Below, one piece after another: positions 1 to 9,765 of a stretch of 64,000 nucleotides of DNA; within the stretch, counting starts at the first letter, position 1, and each line of letters starts with the position of its first letter. The notes under the pieces are model-generated. The model saw only the letters and a list, made by a program, of their open reading frames with translations, made no database searches and was not told the origin of the DNA. The stretch is from Luminiphilus sp. Its GTDB lineage: Bacteria; Pseudomonadota; Gammaproteobacteria; Pseudomonadales; Halieaceae. The stretch spans positions 8,415 to 72,414 of the forward strand of contig JAOHHD010000004.1 in NCBI GenBank assembly GCA_028117185.1, read 5' to 3'. The translations under genes were made by a program, and so were the position numbers.

Positions 1-241
1 GATAATTGATGCCAGGGGGCAGTACGCGCAGCGTGCCAATGAGGCGCTCGTCGAGGAGCAGTTCGAGATGCCAGCATTCGGGGTCTTTTTCGTCAGCTTC
101 CAAATAAGGGCAGGCCTGTTCCACCACAAAAATGGCGGTTCGTAAGCTGATTAAGCGATGCCATTCGGGTCCACTGAATAGTGCAAAGTGCCGCCACCGC
201 CAGACCAGCGCTTTCCGGTCTATTGTTGATGCTTCTGCCAT
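1..241 (-). CDS. GNAT N-acetyltransferase, ElaA type (partial, cut by window edge)
   Basis: The minus strand is open from an ATG at 241 to the window edge, giving 80 N-terminal residues. The translation contains LRTAIFVVEQACPY followed by an acidic stretch and a WHLELL segment. This matches the ElaA branch of the GNAT family, whose members carry a conserved FVVEQ-CPY block near the N terminus. ElaA-type proteins are predicted cytoplasmic acetyl-CoA dependent acetyltransferases with unknown substrate. An AGGAG lies about nine bases upstream of the ATG and supports this start. The acetyl-CoA binding motif would lie beyond the edge and cannot be seen. The gene diverges from parC. Confidence 0.75.
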   Translation of the reverse strand, partial: MAEASTIDRKALVWRWRHFALFSGPEWHRLISLRTAIFVVEQACPYLEADEKDPECWHLELLLDERLIGTLRVLPPGINY

Positions 242-398
242 GACGCATGTCTCCTGATGTGGCGTGGCGTGTGTTTTGGATTGCCGCAAATTGAAAACTG
301 CGGTTTCGTAGTATTCCCTTATGAGGGTGCGTTAGCATAGCGCGGATCAAGAGTTTACGGCGGCGTGAACTCCCACCCTTTTTGAGAACCTCACCACT

Positions 399-2648
399 AT
401 GTCCGATTTAATGGAGCCCCCCGTCGACGTCGAGCAGCTATCAATGCGCGACTACGCCGAAAAAGCGTACCTCGATTATTCCATGTACGTCATACTCGAT
501 CGAGCGCTACCTCATGTGGGTGACGGATTAAAACCGGTTCAGCGCCGCATCGTTTATGCCATGAGTGAACTCGGGCTAAAGGCCACCGCGAAATATAAAA
601 AATCAGCCCGCACAGTCGGCGATGTGATCGGTAAGTTTCATCCTCATGGTGATAGCGCCGCTTACGAGGCCATGGTGTTGATGGCGCAGAACTTTTCCTA
701 TCGCTATCCGTTGATTGATGGACAGGGGAATTGGGGCTCGCCCGACGATCCAAAATCGTTTGCCGCAATGCGTTATACCGAATCTCGTCTTACTGCTTAT
801 GCCGATGTGCTGCTTACCGAGTTGGGTCAGGGCACCGTCGACTGGCAACCGAATTTTGATGGAACGTTAGAGGAGCCCACCGTCTTGCCGGCTCAGGTAC
901 CCAATTTGTTGCTGAACGGCACCACCGGTATTGCTGTGGGCATGGCCACTGATATTCCCCCGCATAATTTGACTGAGGTCGTGGCGGCGACCATCCATTT
1001 ACTCGATTCCCCCAAGGCGAGCGTGGCGGATCTATGCGCGCATATCAAAGGCCCAGATTTTCCGACTGAGGCAGAAATTATTACGCCGCTCGAAGAGCTC
1101 AATGCGCTCTATGAAACGGGTCGTGGGGCATTGCGCGTTCGCGCTGCTTACCATATCGAGGATGGTGCAGTGGTGATTCATGCGCTGCCACATCAGGTAT
1201 CGGGTGCGAAAGTGTTAGAGCAAATTGCGGCGCAAATGCAGGCTCGCAAATTGCCAATGGTGTCTGATCTGCGCGATGAGTCCGATCATGAGCATCCAAC
1301 GCGCCTTGTCGTGCTTCCAAAATCGAATCGTATTGATATCGACGCGCTCATGAGCCACCTGTTTGCTACAACAGATCTCGAGCGTTCTTATCGCGTTAAT
1401 CTCAATGTAATCGGTGTCGATGGCCGGCCTGCAGTGAAATCCTTAGTGACGATACTGAGCGAATGGCTTGTTTTTAGAAAAGCCACTGTGAAGCGCCGAC
1501 TCACTTATCGATTAGAGCGCGTCGAGCGACGTATGCATCTCCTCGAGGGATATCTGATTGCTTTTTTGAATATCGATGAAGTCATTCGCATCATTCGAGA
1601 GGAAGAGAGCCCGAAGCCTATTTTGATAGAAACGTTCGCGATTACCGACGTTCAGGCTGAGGCTATATTGGATTTGAAGCTGCGTAATCTCGCCAAGCTC
1701 GAAGAAATGAAAATTCGTGGCGAGCAGGATGAGCTGGCTGCAGAGCGGGATACGCTTGAGAAAACACTAGGCAGCGACGCCCGGCTGAAGACGCTGATTA
1801 AACGCGAACTCAAATCGGTGGTCGAACAACACGGCGATGCTCGCCGCTCACCGCTGGCGGCTCGCGAGGAGGCCAAGGCGTTTAGCGAGCTCGAATTAAC
1901 TAGCGTCGATCCCCTCACCATTGTGTTGTCTGAAAAGGGTTGGATCCGTGCCGCAAAGGGGCACGACATTGACCCCTCATCACTGAGCTTTAAATCGGGT
2001 GACTGCTTTCGTTTTTCAGCGCTTGGCAAGTCAAATCGGCCGACGGTGGTCATTGACTCTACTGGTCGCGCCTATACCTTACCGACACATCAGTTACCGT
2101 CTGCTAGAGGGCAGGGAGAGCCGTTGACGGGTCGGATCAGCCCGCCTTCAGGCGCGACTTTTGAGGGTTTATTAACGGGTTCCGACACCGACCGGTTTTT
2201 ATTGGCCAGCGATGCGGGCTATGGTTTTGTGGTGCAATTTGGGCAGCTGCAGGCTAAGAATAAGGCGGGGAAAGCGGTGTTGACGCTGCCACAAGGCGCT
2301 CGGGTGCTGTCGCCAGCTGCGGTGACCGGTGACGCTGAACCCTTTGTCGTGGTCGCGACCAATGAAGGTCGAATGCTAGTCTTCCCTTTGGCCGAACTGC
2401 CAGAAATGTCGCGAGGTAAGGGTAATAAATTGATCGGTATTCCGGCTGCTCGGTCGGCAGCGCGAGAGGAGTTTGTCGCAGGGCTCTGCGTGCTTGCTGA
2501 AGGAGACATGCTGCAGGTGACATCAGGCGGCCACTATCGCAATTTTAAATGGTCGGAGTTGGAGCACTTTCGCGGGGACCGTGGCCGGCGGGGTAGCAAG
2601 CTACCCAAGGGTTACCAACGGGTGACACGCTTAACAGTCGTGGAGTAA
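399..2648 (+). CDS. parC: DNA topoisomerase IV subunit A
   Basis: ParC is the DNA-cleaving subunit of topoisomerase IV, which with ParE decatenates daughter chromosomes. The 749-residue length is normal for gammaproteobacterial ParC. The N-terminal breakage-reunion domain begins with [17 protein letters not shown], and the catalytic tyrosine is Y126 in AAMRYTESR. The quinolone-resistance region reads [10 protein letters not shown] at 81-90, with S86 and E90 matching the sensitive-type E. coli S80 and E84. The C-terminal part from about residue 500 is the beta-pinwheel DNA-binding domain. parE, often the neighbour, is not in this window. The gene converges on the AhpA-like gene with an 11-base gap. 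Confidence 0.97.
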   Translation: MSDLMEPPVDVEQLSMRDYAEKAYLDYSMYVILDRALPHVGDGLKPVQRRIVYAMSELGLKATAKYKKSARTVGDVIGKFHPHGDSAAYEAMVLMAQNFSYRYPLIDGQGNWGSPDDPKSFAAMRYTESRLTAYADVLLTELGQGTVDWQPNFDGTLEEPTVLPAQVPNLLLNGTTGIAVGMATDIPPHNLTEVVAATIHLLDSPKASVADLCAHIKGPDFPTEAEIITPLEELNALYETGRGALRVRAAYHIEDGAVVIHALPHQVSGAKVLEQIAAQMQARKLPMVSDLRDESDHEHPTRLVVLPKSNRIDIDALMSHLFATTDLERSYRVNLNVIGVDGRPAVKSLVTILSEWLVFRKATVKRRLTYRLERVERRMHLLEGYLIAFLNIDEVIRIIREEESPKPILIETFAITDVQAEAILDLKLRNLAKLEEMKIRGEQDELAAERDTLEKTLGSDARLKTLIKRELKSVVEQHGDARRSPLAAREEAKAFSELELTSVDPLTIVLSEKGWIRAAKGHDIDPSSLSFKSGDCFRFSALGKSNRPTVVIDSTGRAYTLPTHQLPSARGQGEPLTGRISPPSGATFEGLLTGSDTDRFLLASDAGYGFVVQFGQLQAKNKAGKAVLTLPQGARVLSPAAVTGDAEPFVVVATNEGRMLVFPLAELPEMSRGKGNKLIGIPAARSAAREEFVAGLCVLAEGDMLQVTSGGHYRNFKWSELEHFRGDRGRRGSKLPKGYQRVTRLTVVE

Positions 2649-2659
2649 GCCAGCGCGCT

Positions 2660-3934
2660 TTAAAACGGCAAAAAGCCTTGCGGCGTGTCCTCATTGCTAG
2701 GCGTAATTGTGCGTTGAAGGATGTGAAGCTGCCGCGTCAGTAGGTCAAGATGACTGCTGCTGATGTCGCCTATCGCCATCCACTGCTCGTCAATCACGTC
2801 GACGCCGATATACGTTGTCAGACCGCTGTCTTCCGCGGCATGCGATGATAAAAGAATGGCGTCGACGTCGAGATTCGCCAACGCCAGCAGGTCATCCAGC
2901 GTTGCTTGCGTGTAAAGACCTGGATAGATGTCCTTGTCATTACCGAGACCTAACTCGCTGATACCAATCGCCATCCCCGGCACGAAGGAGAGTCTTTCAT
3001 GTTTTTCTGCGACTTCACTGCAGCGCGATAACAGCCATGCGCAGCTGGCGGCGCGCAATACGGGTGATCCGACCGAGAGTGATCCCGTGAAGAATATGGC
3101 CAAGCCAAATTGTCGAATGACCGAGAGTTCGCCGCCGTAAAATCCGGCGCTACCGTAGGCCATCCGATGTAAAGATGAGACATACGCCTGCAGACGCGAT
3201 TCATCGAGCGTCTCGAGATAGGTCGGCAGGGTTTTCAGTGCGATGCATAAAATAGCGGTATCGTGATAATGCTCATCGCCTTGGGTTTGGATATCTCGGG
3301 GTCGCAGCAAATCGAGTGGCAGTGAGTCGATGCGATCTTTTAGTTTTTCGACCTCGTTGATCGACACCGATGCCTCATCGCTGATGGCATCAAGTTGTGC
3401 GACTGCATCATTAATATTCCTAGCGAGGCGCTGCCCCATTGGTCGTGTGAGCGCATAAACCGCGGTACTGAGTAAAACAGAGAGTGCAATGAGCCCCCAA
3501 ATGAGTGTTTCTCTGGCGGCTCGTTGTTTGCTCAGATCCAAATAAAGCTCCACCGTGCCCGCGGTATTGCCATCAATGGACATTTTTTGTAGATAAGCAT
3601 TGGCACCCACGGGTATAAAGCCCGATATCGCCAACTCCGTGCCTTCGATATCCACTGCTCTTGCGCCGGCAAATAATGCTTGATCAGTGAAGAACTGTAG
3701 CTCGGCTGATAAGCCCAGTCGATCACCTGTCGCCAGCTCATTACTCGCTCTGGTGGCCAATTGTTGTGCGGCAGCGTGAGCATGCTGAGTCAGCGTTTGA
3801 TGTTGAATCGACTGAGTTGACTGAGCGGCGACGGCCACGAGTATCAGTGTGGCGAGCAGACACCAGCCTGTCGCCGCGAGCGCGAGCTGTTGCGAAAGGG
3901 GCTGATTGCGCAATCGTTGGATGAGCTGCTGCAA
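2660..3934 (-). CDS. AhpA/Smp-like membrane protein
   Basis: This is a 424-residue inner-membrane protein beside serB, the place usually held by ytjB/smp or ahpA in gammaproteobacteria. It has an N-terminal membrane segment (about 15-37), a periplasmic region, a second membrane segment (about 141-162), then a HAMP-like and coiled-coil stretch (about 165-205) and a cytoplasmic domain. The start is a TTG preceded by GGAGG at seven bases, a good ribosome binding site. No catalytic motif is visible and the role is unknown. The family link rests on topology and on divergent placement beside serB. Confidence 0.7.
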   Translation of the reverse strand: MQQLIQRLRNQPLSQQLALAATGWCLLATLILVAVAAQSTQSIQHQTLTQHAHAAAQQLATRASNELATGDRLGLSAELQFFTDQALFAGARAVDIEGTELAISGFIPVGANAYLQKMSIDGNTAGTVELYLDLSKQRAARETLIWGLIALSVLLSTAVYALTRPMGQRLARNINDAVAQLDAISDEASVSINEVEKLKDRIDSLPLDLLRPRDIQTQGDEHYHDTAILCIALKTLPTYLETLDESRLQAYVSSLHRMAYGSAGFYGGELSVIRQFGLAIFFTGSLSVGSPVLRAASCAWLLSRCSEVAEKHERLSFVPGMAIGISELGLGNDKDIYPGLYTQATLDDLLALANLDVDAILLSSHAAEDSGLTTYIGVDVIDEQWMAIGDISSSHLDLLTRQLHILQRTITPSNEDTPQGFLPF

Positions 3935-4032
3935 AAGGATGCCTCCATTGACACCGCGTCCAGTATAAACTCTAACAGACTGATCCCAGTGAGCAGATTG
4001 CCCTAGCCCTTGTTTTTTTCAGGATATATATT

Positions 4033-4953
4033 GTGACAGATCAGATGCATGTGATCGTGGTAATGGCTCCCTCGGGGGCGTTTTTTAATCAGGTGTTAAT
4101 CGACAATGCAGTATCCGCTGCACACGGCAGGGTTATCGAAGCCCATCGGGTAGCTGTGCCGGTATCACTGGCCGACCACAGAGAAGTGATCAAGTTTCTG
4201 ATCGACTGTTCTGATCCAGAGATTTTATCGGCACGGTTGCGGCAGTTGTCTGATCAACACGGTATCGATATTGCCCTGCAATCGCGCTTATCCCGCTGCC
4301 GCCCTTACGGCCTAGCGGTGTTCGACATGGACTCCACTTTAATCTCCTGCGAAGTCATCGACGAGTTGGCACGCATCGCTGGTGTTGGTACCGAGGTGGC
4401 AGAAATTACAGAGCGTGCCATGCGCGGTGAGGTCGACTTCGATGAGAGTTTCCGCAAGCGGTTAGCGTTATTAGAAGGACTGGATGCGCGGGCAGTCGAT
4501 GAGTTGGCCGATCAACTGCCCGTGCAATCGGGTCTCAGTGAGATGGCCACGACGTTAAAAGCGCGCGGTCTAAAGCTGGCGATTTTTTCCGGCGGATTTA
4601 TGCCGATCGCAGAGCGCTTAAAAAACGATTATGGATTTGATGATGTCGTCGCGAATGAGCTTGAGATTAGAGACGGTAAAGTGACAGGGAAAATTGTTCC
4701 GCCCATTGTGAACCGAGAGTATAAGGCAGCGGCATTAGCCGCTCTGGCAAGTCGGTTGGGCATTCAAACCGAGCATTGTATTGCGGTGGGTGATGGCGCA
4801 AACGACCTGTCTATGATGGCGCTTGCAGGACTGGGCGTCGCGTTTCACGCTAAGCCTGCGGTCCGCGCGGCAAGCCCAATTGAAATAACGCATATCGGTC
4901 TCGATGGCGTCTGTTATCTGATGGGCCACGAAGGTGAATTTTCAGCGGTGTGA
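4033..4953 (+). CDS. serB: Phosphoserine phosphatase
   Basis: SerB removes phosphate from O-phosphoserine in the last step of serine synthesis. The protein has 306 residues: an ACT-like N-terminal region (about 1-90) and a HAD-superfamily C-terminal domain. HAD motif I is FDMDSTLISCEVIDELA with the nucleophilic aspartate, motif II is the serine in AIFSGGF, and motif III/IV is VGDGANDLSMM. The start is a GTG with an AGGA eight bases upstream. It diverges from the AhpA-like gene and is followed by efp in the same direction after about 70 bases. Confidence 0.96.
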   Translation: MTDQMHVIVVMAPSGAFFNQVLIDNAVSAAHGRVIEAHRVAVPVSLADHREVIKFLIDCSDPEILSARLRQLSDQHGIDIALQSRLSRCRPYGLAVFDMDSTLISCEVIDELARIAGVGTEVAEITERAMRGEVDFDESFRKRLALLEGLDARAVDELADQLPVQSGLSEMATTLKARGLKLAIFSGGFMPIAERLKNDYGFDDVVANELEIRDGKVTGKIVPPIVNREYKAAALAALASRLGIQTEHCIAVGDGANDLSMMALAGLGVAFHAKPAVRAASPIEITHIGLDGVCYLMGHEGEFSAV

Positions 4954-5022
4954 AAATCGACGGATGCACCTTGCTAATGGCCTGCGGTATCATGATTCTC
5001 TTTACCAAATGGGTCCGCGACA

Positions 5023-5595
5023 ATGGCAAACTTCTCTACGAATGAATTCAAATCTGGTTTGAAGGTCATGTTGGATGGAGACCCCTGCTCGATCCTTGAA
5101 AACGAGTTCGTGAAGCCGGGTAAAGGGCAGGCATTCAACCGTGTGAAAATGCGCAACTTAAAATCGGGTAGGGTTTGGGAGCGTACGTTTAAGTCCGGCG
5201 ACTCGCTCGAGGGAGCAGACGTCATGGATATGACGCTCGAATATTCTTATACCGATGGCGAGTTCTGGTACTTCATGGATCCCGCGTCCTACGAGCAGTT
5301 CGGCGCCGATGGTGATGCTGTGGGTGAGACTGAAAAGTGGCTCAAAGAACAAGAGCAATATGAAGTGACGCTGTATAACGGCGCGCCACTGGCGGTAACC
5401 CCTCCGAACTTTATCGAGCTGGCTATTACAGAGACCGATCCCGGCTTGAAGGGTGATACTGCGCAAGGCGGGAGCAAGCCTGCGACCTTGAGTACCGGTG
5501 CTGTGGTGCGAGTGCCTCTTTTTATTACCGAGGGTGAAGTGATCCGTATTGACACGCGAAGTGGCGAATACGTGAGTCGCGCTAGCAGAAGTTAA
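5023..5595 (+). CDS. efp: Translation elongation factor P
   Basis: EF-P binds between the P and E sites of the ribosome and rescues stalling at polyproline stretches. The 190-residue length and three-barrel layout are normal. Lysine 34 sits in the loop [10 protein letters not shown], the site that EpmA modifies with beta-lysine. The gene is followed three bases later by epmA, so substrate and modifying enzyme are made together. EpmB, which makes the beta-lysine, is not seen in this window. Confidence 0.97.
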   Translation: MANFSTNEFKSGLKVMLDGDPCSILENEFVKPGKGQAFNRVKMRNLKSGRVWERTFKSGDSLEGADVMDMTLEYSYTDGEFWYFMDPASYEQFGADGDAVGETEKWLKEQEQYEVTLYNGAPLAVTPPNFIELAITETDPGLKGDTAQGGSKPATLSTGAVVRVPLFITEGEVIRIDTRSGEYVSRASRS

Positions 5596-5598
5596 ACT

Positions 5599-6564
5599 AT
5601 GAGCGACTGGCGGCCTTCTGCGTCGCTCGATATGATCGCCGCCCGTGCAAGGCTATTGCATCAGCTTCGCGCCTTTTTTGCAGCGCGAAACGTGATGGAA
5701 GTGGAGACCCCACTGCTTGCGCAGGCAACGGTTCCTGATGCTAATCTTGAGGTGTTTGCAGTCGCGACAGATGGCACGGATGTGAGCCCTTATCGGTTTC
5801 TGCAAACCTCACCAGAATTTGCGATGAAGCGTTTGCTCGCGGCCGGATCGGGCGACATTTTTCAGATCAGCAAAGCCTTTCGAAAAGAAGAGTCGGGTCG
5901 TCATCACAATCCTGAATTTTCACTGCTGGAATGGTATCGAGTTGATTGGGACCATCGAATGTTGATTCGTGAAGTGGCCGAATTAATATGCGAGGTGCTG
6001 GGCCGCACTGGTTGGCAGGTATGGACTTATCGTGCGTTGTTTCAAGAACACCTCAACGTTGACCTCTGTGACCCCGGCATTGGTCGTCTTCAACTTTTGG
6101 CAGTTGCACATCAGCGCATCGGGGATGTGCCACCTGATCTCGATTACGACGCAGCCTTGGCCTTGTTAATGAGCCATTGCGTTGAACCTGCAATTAGCGA
6201 TTGGGGTGTTGTTTTCGTGACGGAATTCCCGATTTCTCAAGCGGCGCTAGCCAGAACGATGACGGTTGATGGCGTTGCAGTTGCCGCTCGCTTTGAGTGC
6301 TATATCGATGGATGCGAAGTGGCCAACGGGTACTGGGAGCAATGCGATGTTGCGGGGCTCACCGCGCAATTTTTGGCAGACAACGAGCAACGTCAGCAAA
6401 GGGGGCTGCCGATGCGTGAGCTCGACCAACGCTTGCTTGCTGCTCAGGCGGAAGGCTTGCCCGAGTGCGCCGGTGTTGCGCTGGGGGTCGATCGATTATT
6501 AGCGCTCCAGACAGGGGTGAGTACCCTTGCCGAGACGCTCAGTTTTGATTGGCATCGCGCCTAA
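5599..6564 (+). CDS. epmA: EF-P lysine lysyltransferase
   Basis: EpmA (PoxA/GenX/YjeA) is a truncated class II lysyl-tRNA synthetase paralogue that attaches (R)-beta-lysine to EF-P lysine 34. The 321-residue protein lacks the anticodon-binding domain of LysRS. It shows class II motif 2 (FRKEESGRHHNPEFSLLEWYR) and a motif 3-like C-terminal block (GVALGVDRLLAL). It lies three bases after efp, which strongly supports EpmA over a second LysRS. A short GC hairpin follows the stop. Confidence 0.96.
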   Translation: MSDWRPSASLDMIAARARLLHQLRAFFAARNVMEVETPLLAQATVPDANLEVFAVATDGTDVSPYRFLQTSPEFAMKRLLAAGSGDIFQISKAFRKEESGRHHNPEFSLLEWYRVDWDHRMLIREVAELICEVLGRTGWQVWTYRALFQEHLNVDLCDPGIGRLQLLAVAHQRIGDVPPDLDYDAALALLMSHCVEPAISDWGVVFVTEFPISQAALARTMTVDGVAVAARFECYIDGCEVANGYWEQCDVAGLTAQFLADNEQRQQRGLPMRELDQRLLAAQAEGLPECAGVALGVDRLLALQTGVSTLAETLSFDWHRA

Positions 6565-6591
6565 CGTTGCACCAATGGCTGAGCGACGCGC

Positions 6592-6610
6592 AGCCCTAAG
6601 GGGCTTGTTA
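6592..6610 (+). terminator. Weak terminator-like hairpin after epmA
   Basis: AGCCC and GGGCT flank a four-base TAAG loop and are followed by TTGTTA, a poor T-run. It lies in the 43-base gap between convergent epmA and the thioesterase gene, where a terminator is expected. Confidence 0.3.
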
Positions 6611-7045
6611 TGCGCTGCTGATTAGGGCTTGCCCGTATCGCTCGATAAATGCTTTAGGCGGTCTTTTGGGGAGTCCCGAGGAGATTTCGATACAGACAAA
6701 TGCTAAGTGGCCCCGGAAAACCGTATCGCCAGAGTGCAGGCAGCGGATTTGAAGACGACGAACCATTTTTATTTTGCCAACCCATTCGGTAATCCATGTG
6801 CCAACGAGTAATTCGTCTCCCGATCGCGTGGCTTTTAGATAATCATATTCGGCGTGCGTCAGCGCCATGGCGCGGTCGAGCCGCCGGTAATCGTCCGGTC
6901 CCAATCCTAAGGCTGAGGTATGAGCCCATGCAGCGTCCATGCACCATTCGACGTAATGGGTGTTGCGCGTGTGGTCGAGCGCATCGATGTGGTGTGGTTG
7001 AACGGTCACTGCGAGGGTGAACGGCTGATCATAATCCCAGCTCAT
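6608..7045 (-). CDS. Acyl-CoA thioesterase, 4HBT (hotdog) family
   Basis: This 145-residue protein is a single hotdog domain of the YbgC/4-hydroxybenzoyl-CoA thioesterase type, which hydrolyses acyl-CoA thioesters. The active-site region reads IDALDHTRNTHYVEWCMDAA, matching the family pattern in which an aspartate precedes the hotdog helix. The ATG at 7045 was chosen because it overlaps the nhaC stop by four bases (ATGA), a typical coupled arrangement, and because homologous sequence begins there. It is the last gene of the leftward operon downstream of the ECF/ChrR promoter. The substrate cannot be deduced. Confidence 0.85.
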   Translation of the reverse strand: MSWDYDQPFTLAVTVQPHHIDALDHTRNTHYVEWCMDAAWAHTSALGLGPDDYRRLDRAMALTHAEYDYLKATRSGDELLVGTWITEWVGKIKMVRRLQIRCLHSGDTVFRGHLAFVCIEISSGLPKRPPKAFIERYGQALISSA

Positions 7046-8460
7046 AAACTCACTGCGGTCCGCTGCGGTTGAGCAATCATCAGGTAGCCAAAAAGAACCG
7101 CGAGGAGTGGACAGATCAGATTGAACACGGCGTAAGGTGCGTAGGTGAAGGTAGCCACTCCCAATGTCGCCGCCATAAATGCACCACAAGTATTCCAGGG
7201 TACCAGCACGGAAGTGAGTGTTGCCGAATCTTCGAGTGTTCTCGATAAGCTCAGTCGACTCAGTCCGCGATCGTCATAGGCAGAGATAAACAATCGCCCC
7301 GGTAAGGTGATCGCGAGAAATTGATCTGCCGCTAAAATATTGGTGAGGATCCCACCGCCTACGGTCGCTAGAATCAGGTCGCCTGTCCGTTTCACGCCTT
7401 TTAAAACCAGATCGAGCAGCTGTCGCAAAATACCGGTGCTATCGAGTAACCCTCCAAAGGTCATCGCGGTCAGAATCAGGAAAATGGTGTTGAGCATACT
7501 GGCCAAGCCGCCTTTATCTAACAACTGGCTTAATTGATCCATGCCAATCGGCGATTGGTAGCCAGAGAAGAGCGCCATCCATAGTCCCTGTAACAGCGGT
7601 GCAGGAGATTCTGGATGCGCTGTCAGGGCCATGGTGCGAACCACCTCGGCCTGAAAAACGGCGCCGTAGGCAATGCCACATAGCGTGCACAGCAAGATGG
7701 CAGGGTAGGCCGGGATCTTGAAGTAAATCATCGCCAGCATCAGTATCAATGGCGATAGCACCCACGGGGTGATGGCGAATTGGTCAGATAGTGCGGCTCT
7801 GATGCGGGTGATGTCATCGGGCGCGGCCGCACCCTCGCTGCCAATAGTGGCAAAAAAAAGTAAGGCTAACGCAAATGCCGGCAAGGTCGTCCACAGCATA
7901 TTTTTAATATGCTCAAACAGATCAACGCCAACGGCCGCCGCAGCAAGATTGGTTGTATCCGAGAGGGGCGATAATTTATCGCCAAAATAAGCGCCAGAAA
8001 TAATCGCACCTGCGGTAATGGCGGGGGATAACCCATAGGTTGTCGCAATGCCCATGAGACCAATACCCAGCGTACCGGCGACCGTCCAGGAACTGCCCAG
8101 ACTTAATGATGCGAGTGCACAAATAATGGCAGAGGCAGCATAGAAAATATCGGGATTGAGCAATTGTAAGCCGTAAAAAATCATGCCGGGCACGGTGCCA
8201 CTGACGATCCAGCTACCGATTAATGCGCCGACGGAGAGCAGAATCATCATGGGCATAATCGAGACCGTAATGGCACTGACCATACCGTCTTGAATTTGCT
8301 GCCAGCTCATACCCCGCCACCACCCCACCAGCATGGTCGCTGCAGCCGCAACAACCAGTGCTACCTGATTGGGCCCGTAAGAAGCATCAGATCCAAAGAG
8401 GGCGACCGACGCTGATAGCAACGCTACGAGTAATAAGATCGGCGTAAGGGACAGCAACAT
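7042..8460 (-). CDS. Na+/H+ antiporter, NhaC family
   Basis: This is a 472-residue polytopic inner-membrane protein with about 11-12 hydrophobic segments. Blocks such as ISGAYFGDKLSPLSDTTNLA and LVPWNTCGAF are typical of NhaC-type antiporters, which expel Na+ in exchange for H+. A nine-base gap follows the Cfa-like gene and a four-base overlap joins it to the thioesterase. It is therefore probably co-transcribed with the stress-induced lipid genes. Related family members carry malate/lactate or other cations, so the exact substrate is open. Confidence 0.88.
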   Translation of the reverse strand: MLLSLTPILLLVALLSASVALFGSDASYGPNQVALVVAAAATMLVGWWRGMSWQQIQDGMVSAITVSIMPMMILLSVGALIGSWIVSGTVPGMIFYGLQLLNPDIFYAASAIICALASLSLGSSWTVAGTLGIGLMGIATTYGLSPAITAGAIISGAYFGDKLSPLSDTTNLAAAAVGVDLFEHIKNMLWTTLPAFALALLFFATIGSEGAAAPDDITRIRAALSDQFAITPWVLSPLILMLAMIYFKIPAYPAILLCTLCGIAYGAVFQAEVVRTMALTAHPESPAPLLQGLWMALFSGYQSPIGMDQLSQLLDKGGLASMLNTIFLILTAMTFGGLLDSTGILRQLLDLVLKGVKRTGDLILATVGGGILTNILAADQFLAITLPGRLFISAYDDRGLSRLSLSRTLEDSATLTSVLVPWNTCGAFMAATLGVATFTYAPYAVFNLICPLLAVLFGYLMIAQPQRTAVSL

Positions 8461-8469
8461 ACAGTCTGG

Positions 8470-9726
8470 TCAGTTCGGTCGATAATAAGGTTTCGTCATC
8501 GTCATTTGGTACGTCCCAATAATACGCTCTCGAAAGCCGCCCTCACAGTAGCTCAGATAATATCGCCACATGCGGATGAACTGGTCGTCAAAGCCCATTG
8601 CACGAACCTGATCAAGCTGATTGAGAAAGGTGTCATGCCAATTTTGTAGGGTATCGGCGTAGTCACGAGTGATATCTCGTAAACCACTGAGTTGCATATC
8701 GGTGACGTTCGCCAAGGCATTGCTGATGACGTTGAGAGAAGGCAGGCAGCCGCCGGGAAAGATATAGCGCTTGATAAAATCAACCGAATCCCTGGCTTGC
8801 TCATAGCGGCTATCGGTCATCGTAATTGACTGTATGACGGCTTTACCTTCCGGCTTTAGCAGTCTACTCAGCGTACTAAAATAGGTGTCGTAAAACTGAT
8901 GCCCCACCGCTTCGATCATTTCAATCGAGACTAATTTGTCAAACTGACCCTCAAGGTCTCGATAATCGTCAAAGAGAACAGTGATACGATCCTGCAAGCC
9001 GCGCTTTTCGACTGCCCTTACGGCGTAGTCAAATTGCTCTCTTGAAATGGTGGTGGTGGTGACGCGACAGTGATAATGCTCTGCTGCATAGATCGCCATA
9101 CCGCCCCAGCCGGTTCCAATTTCGACTAGGTGATCCTGCGGCGTCAGTTCCAGATCTTCACAGATGAGTTTTAGCTTGTGCTGAGACGCGGCCGCTAGAT
9201 CGCTTTGCGGCGTTGGGAATACGGCGGCGGAATACATCATGCTGGGGTCGAGGAAAAGTGAAAAAAATTCGTTACCGAGATCGTAATGGGCAGCGATATT
9301 TTCCCGCGATCTGGCAGCCGTATTCCTGCGGCCCCAGTGAGTTGTTTTTAAGGCGAGACGAAGGAGCCAATTTTGTTGATCGGACATCGCCTCGAGCATC
9401 GCCATATTGCCGCTAAAGGCGCGCGTGACCGCTGTGAGGTTAGGGCTGCTCCAGAGGCCTTCGATAAACGTTTCCCCCGCGGCGATGCTGCCGCCGGTCA
9501 AAATACGTCGATAAAGGTCAAGATCGTGGACATGCACCTCAGCATGGGGGCCTGCGGCATCTCCCTTTGAGCCAAAGACCAATGTCTCATCTTGCTCTAC
9601 CATCGTCAGTGAGCCCACCTGCAGCTTCCCGAGTACTTTGAATATCAGGGTTCTGGCCAGCCCTCCCTGCTTTTGGCCAAAGAGCATGGGCAGTTTGGAG
9701 ATGTTCTTAACGCGATACTCGCTCAT
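8470..9726 (-). CDS. Cfa-family SAM-dependent fatty-acyl methyltransferase
   Basis: This 418-residue protein belongs to the cyclopropane-fatty-acyl-phospholipid synthase family, which uses SAM to modify unsaturated acyl chains of membrane lipids. The family block AAHYDLGNEFFSLFLDP, the SAM motif VEIGTGWGGMA (201-211) and IFPGGCLPS are all present. Compared with E. coli Cfa as I recall it, the bicarbonate-site cysteine (C139) is A167 here and the histidine (H266) is Q299. The glutamate (E272), isoleucine (I301) and tyrosine (Y356) are kept. These changes suggest it may not form a cyclopropane. Homologues in ChrR-type sigma regulons include methyltransferases for furan fatty acids. Confidence 0.88.
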   Translation of the reverse strand: MSEYRVKNISKLPMLFGQKQGGLARTLIFKVLGKLQVGSLTMVEQDETLVFGSKGDAAGPHAEVHVHDLDLYRRILTGGSIAAGETFIEGLWSSPNLTAVTRAFSGNMAMLEAMSDQQNWLLRLALKTTHWGRRNTAARSRENIAAHYDLGNEFFSLFLDPSMMYSAAVFPTPQSDLAAASQHKLKLICEDLELTPQDHLVEIGTGWGGMAIYAAEHYHCRVTTTTISREQFDYAVRAVEKRGLQDRITVLFDDYRDLEGQFDKLVSIEMIEAVGHQFYDTYFSTLSRLLKPEGKAVIQSITMTDSRYEQARDSVDFIKRYIFPGGCLPSLNVISNALANVTDMQLSGLRDITRDYADTLQNWHDTFLNQLDQVRAMGFDDQFIRMWRYYLSYCEGGFRERIIGTYQMTMTKPYYRPN

Positions 9727-9765
9727 GCGGGCCCTCAGTAAAGCTGGTTGACGTAGAGCGTCATA

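Noticed and set aside
3980..4010. A TGATCC upstream of serB that could be a second ECF promoter.
   Set aside because: No TAA-type -10 element lies at 18 bases; the sequence there is AGCCC.
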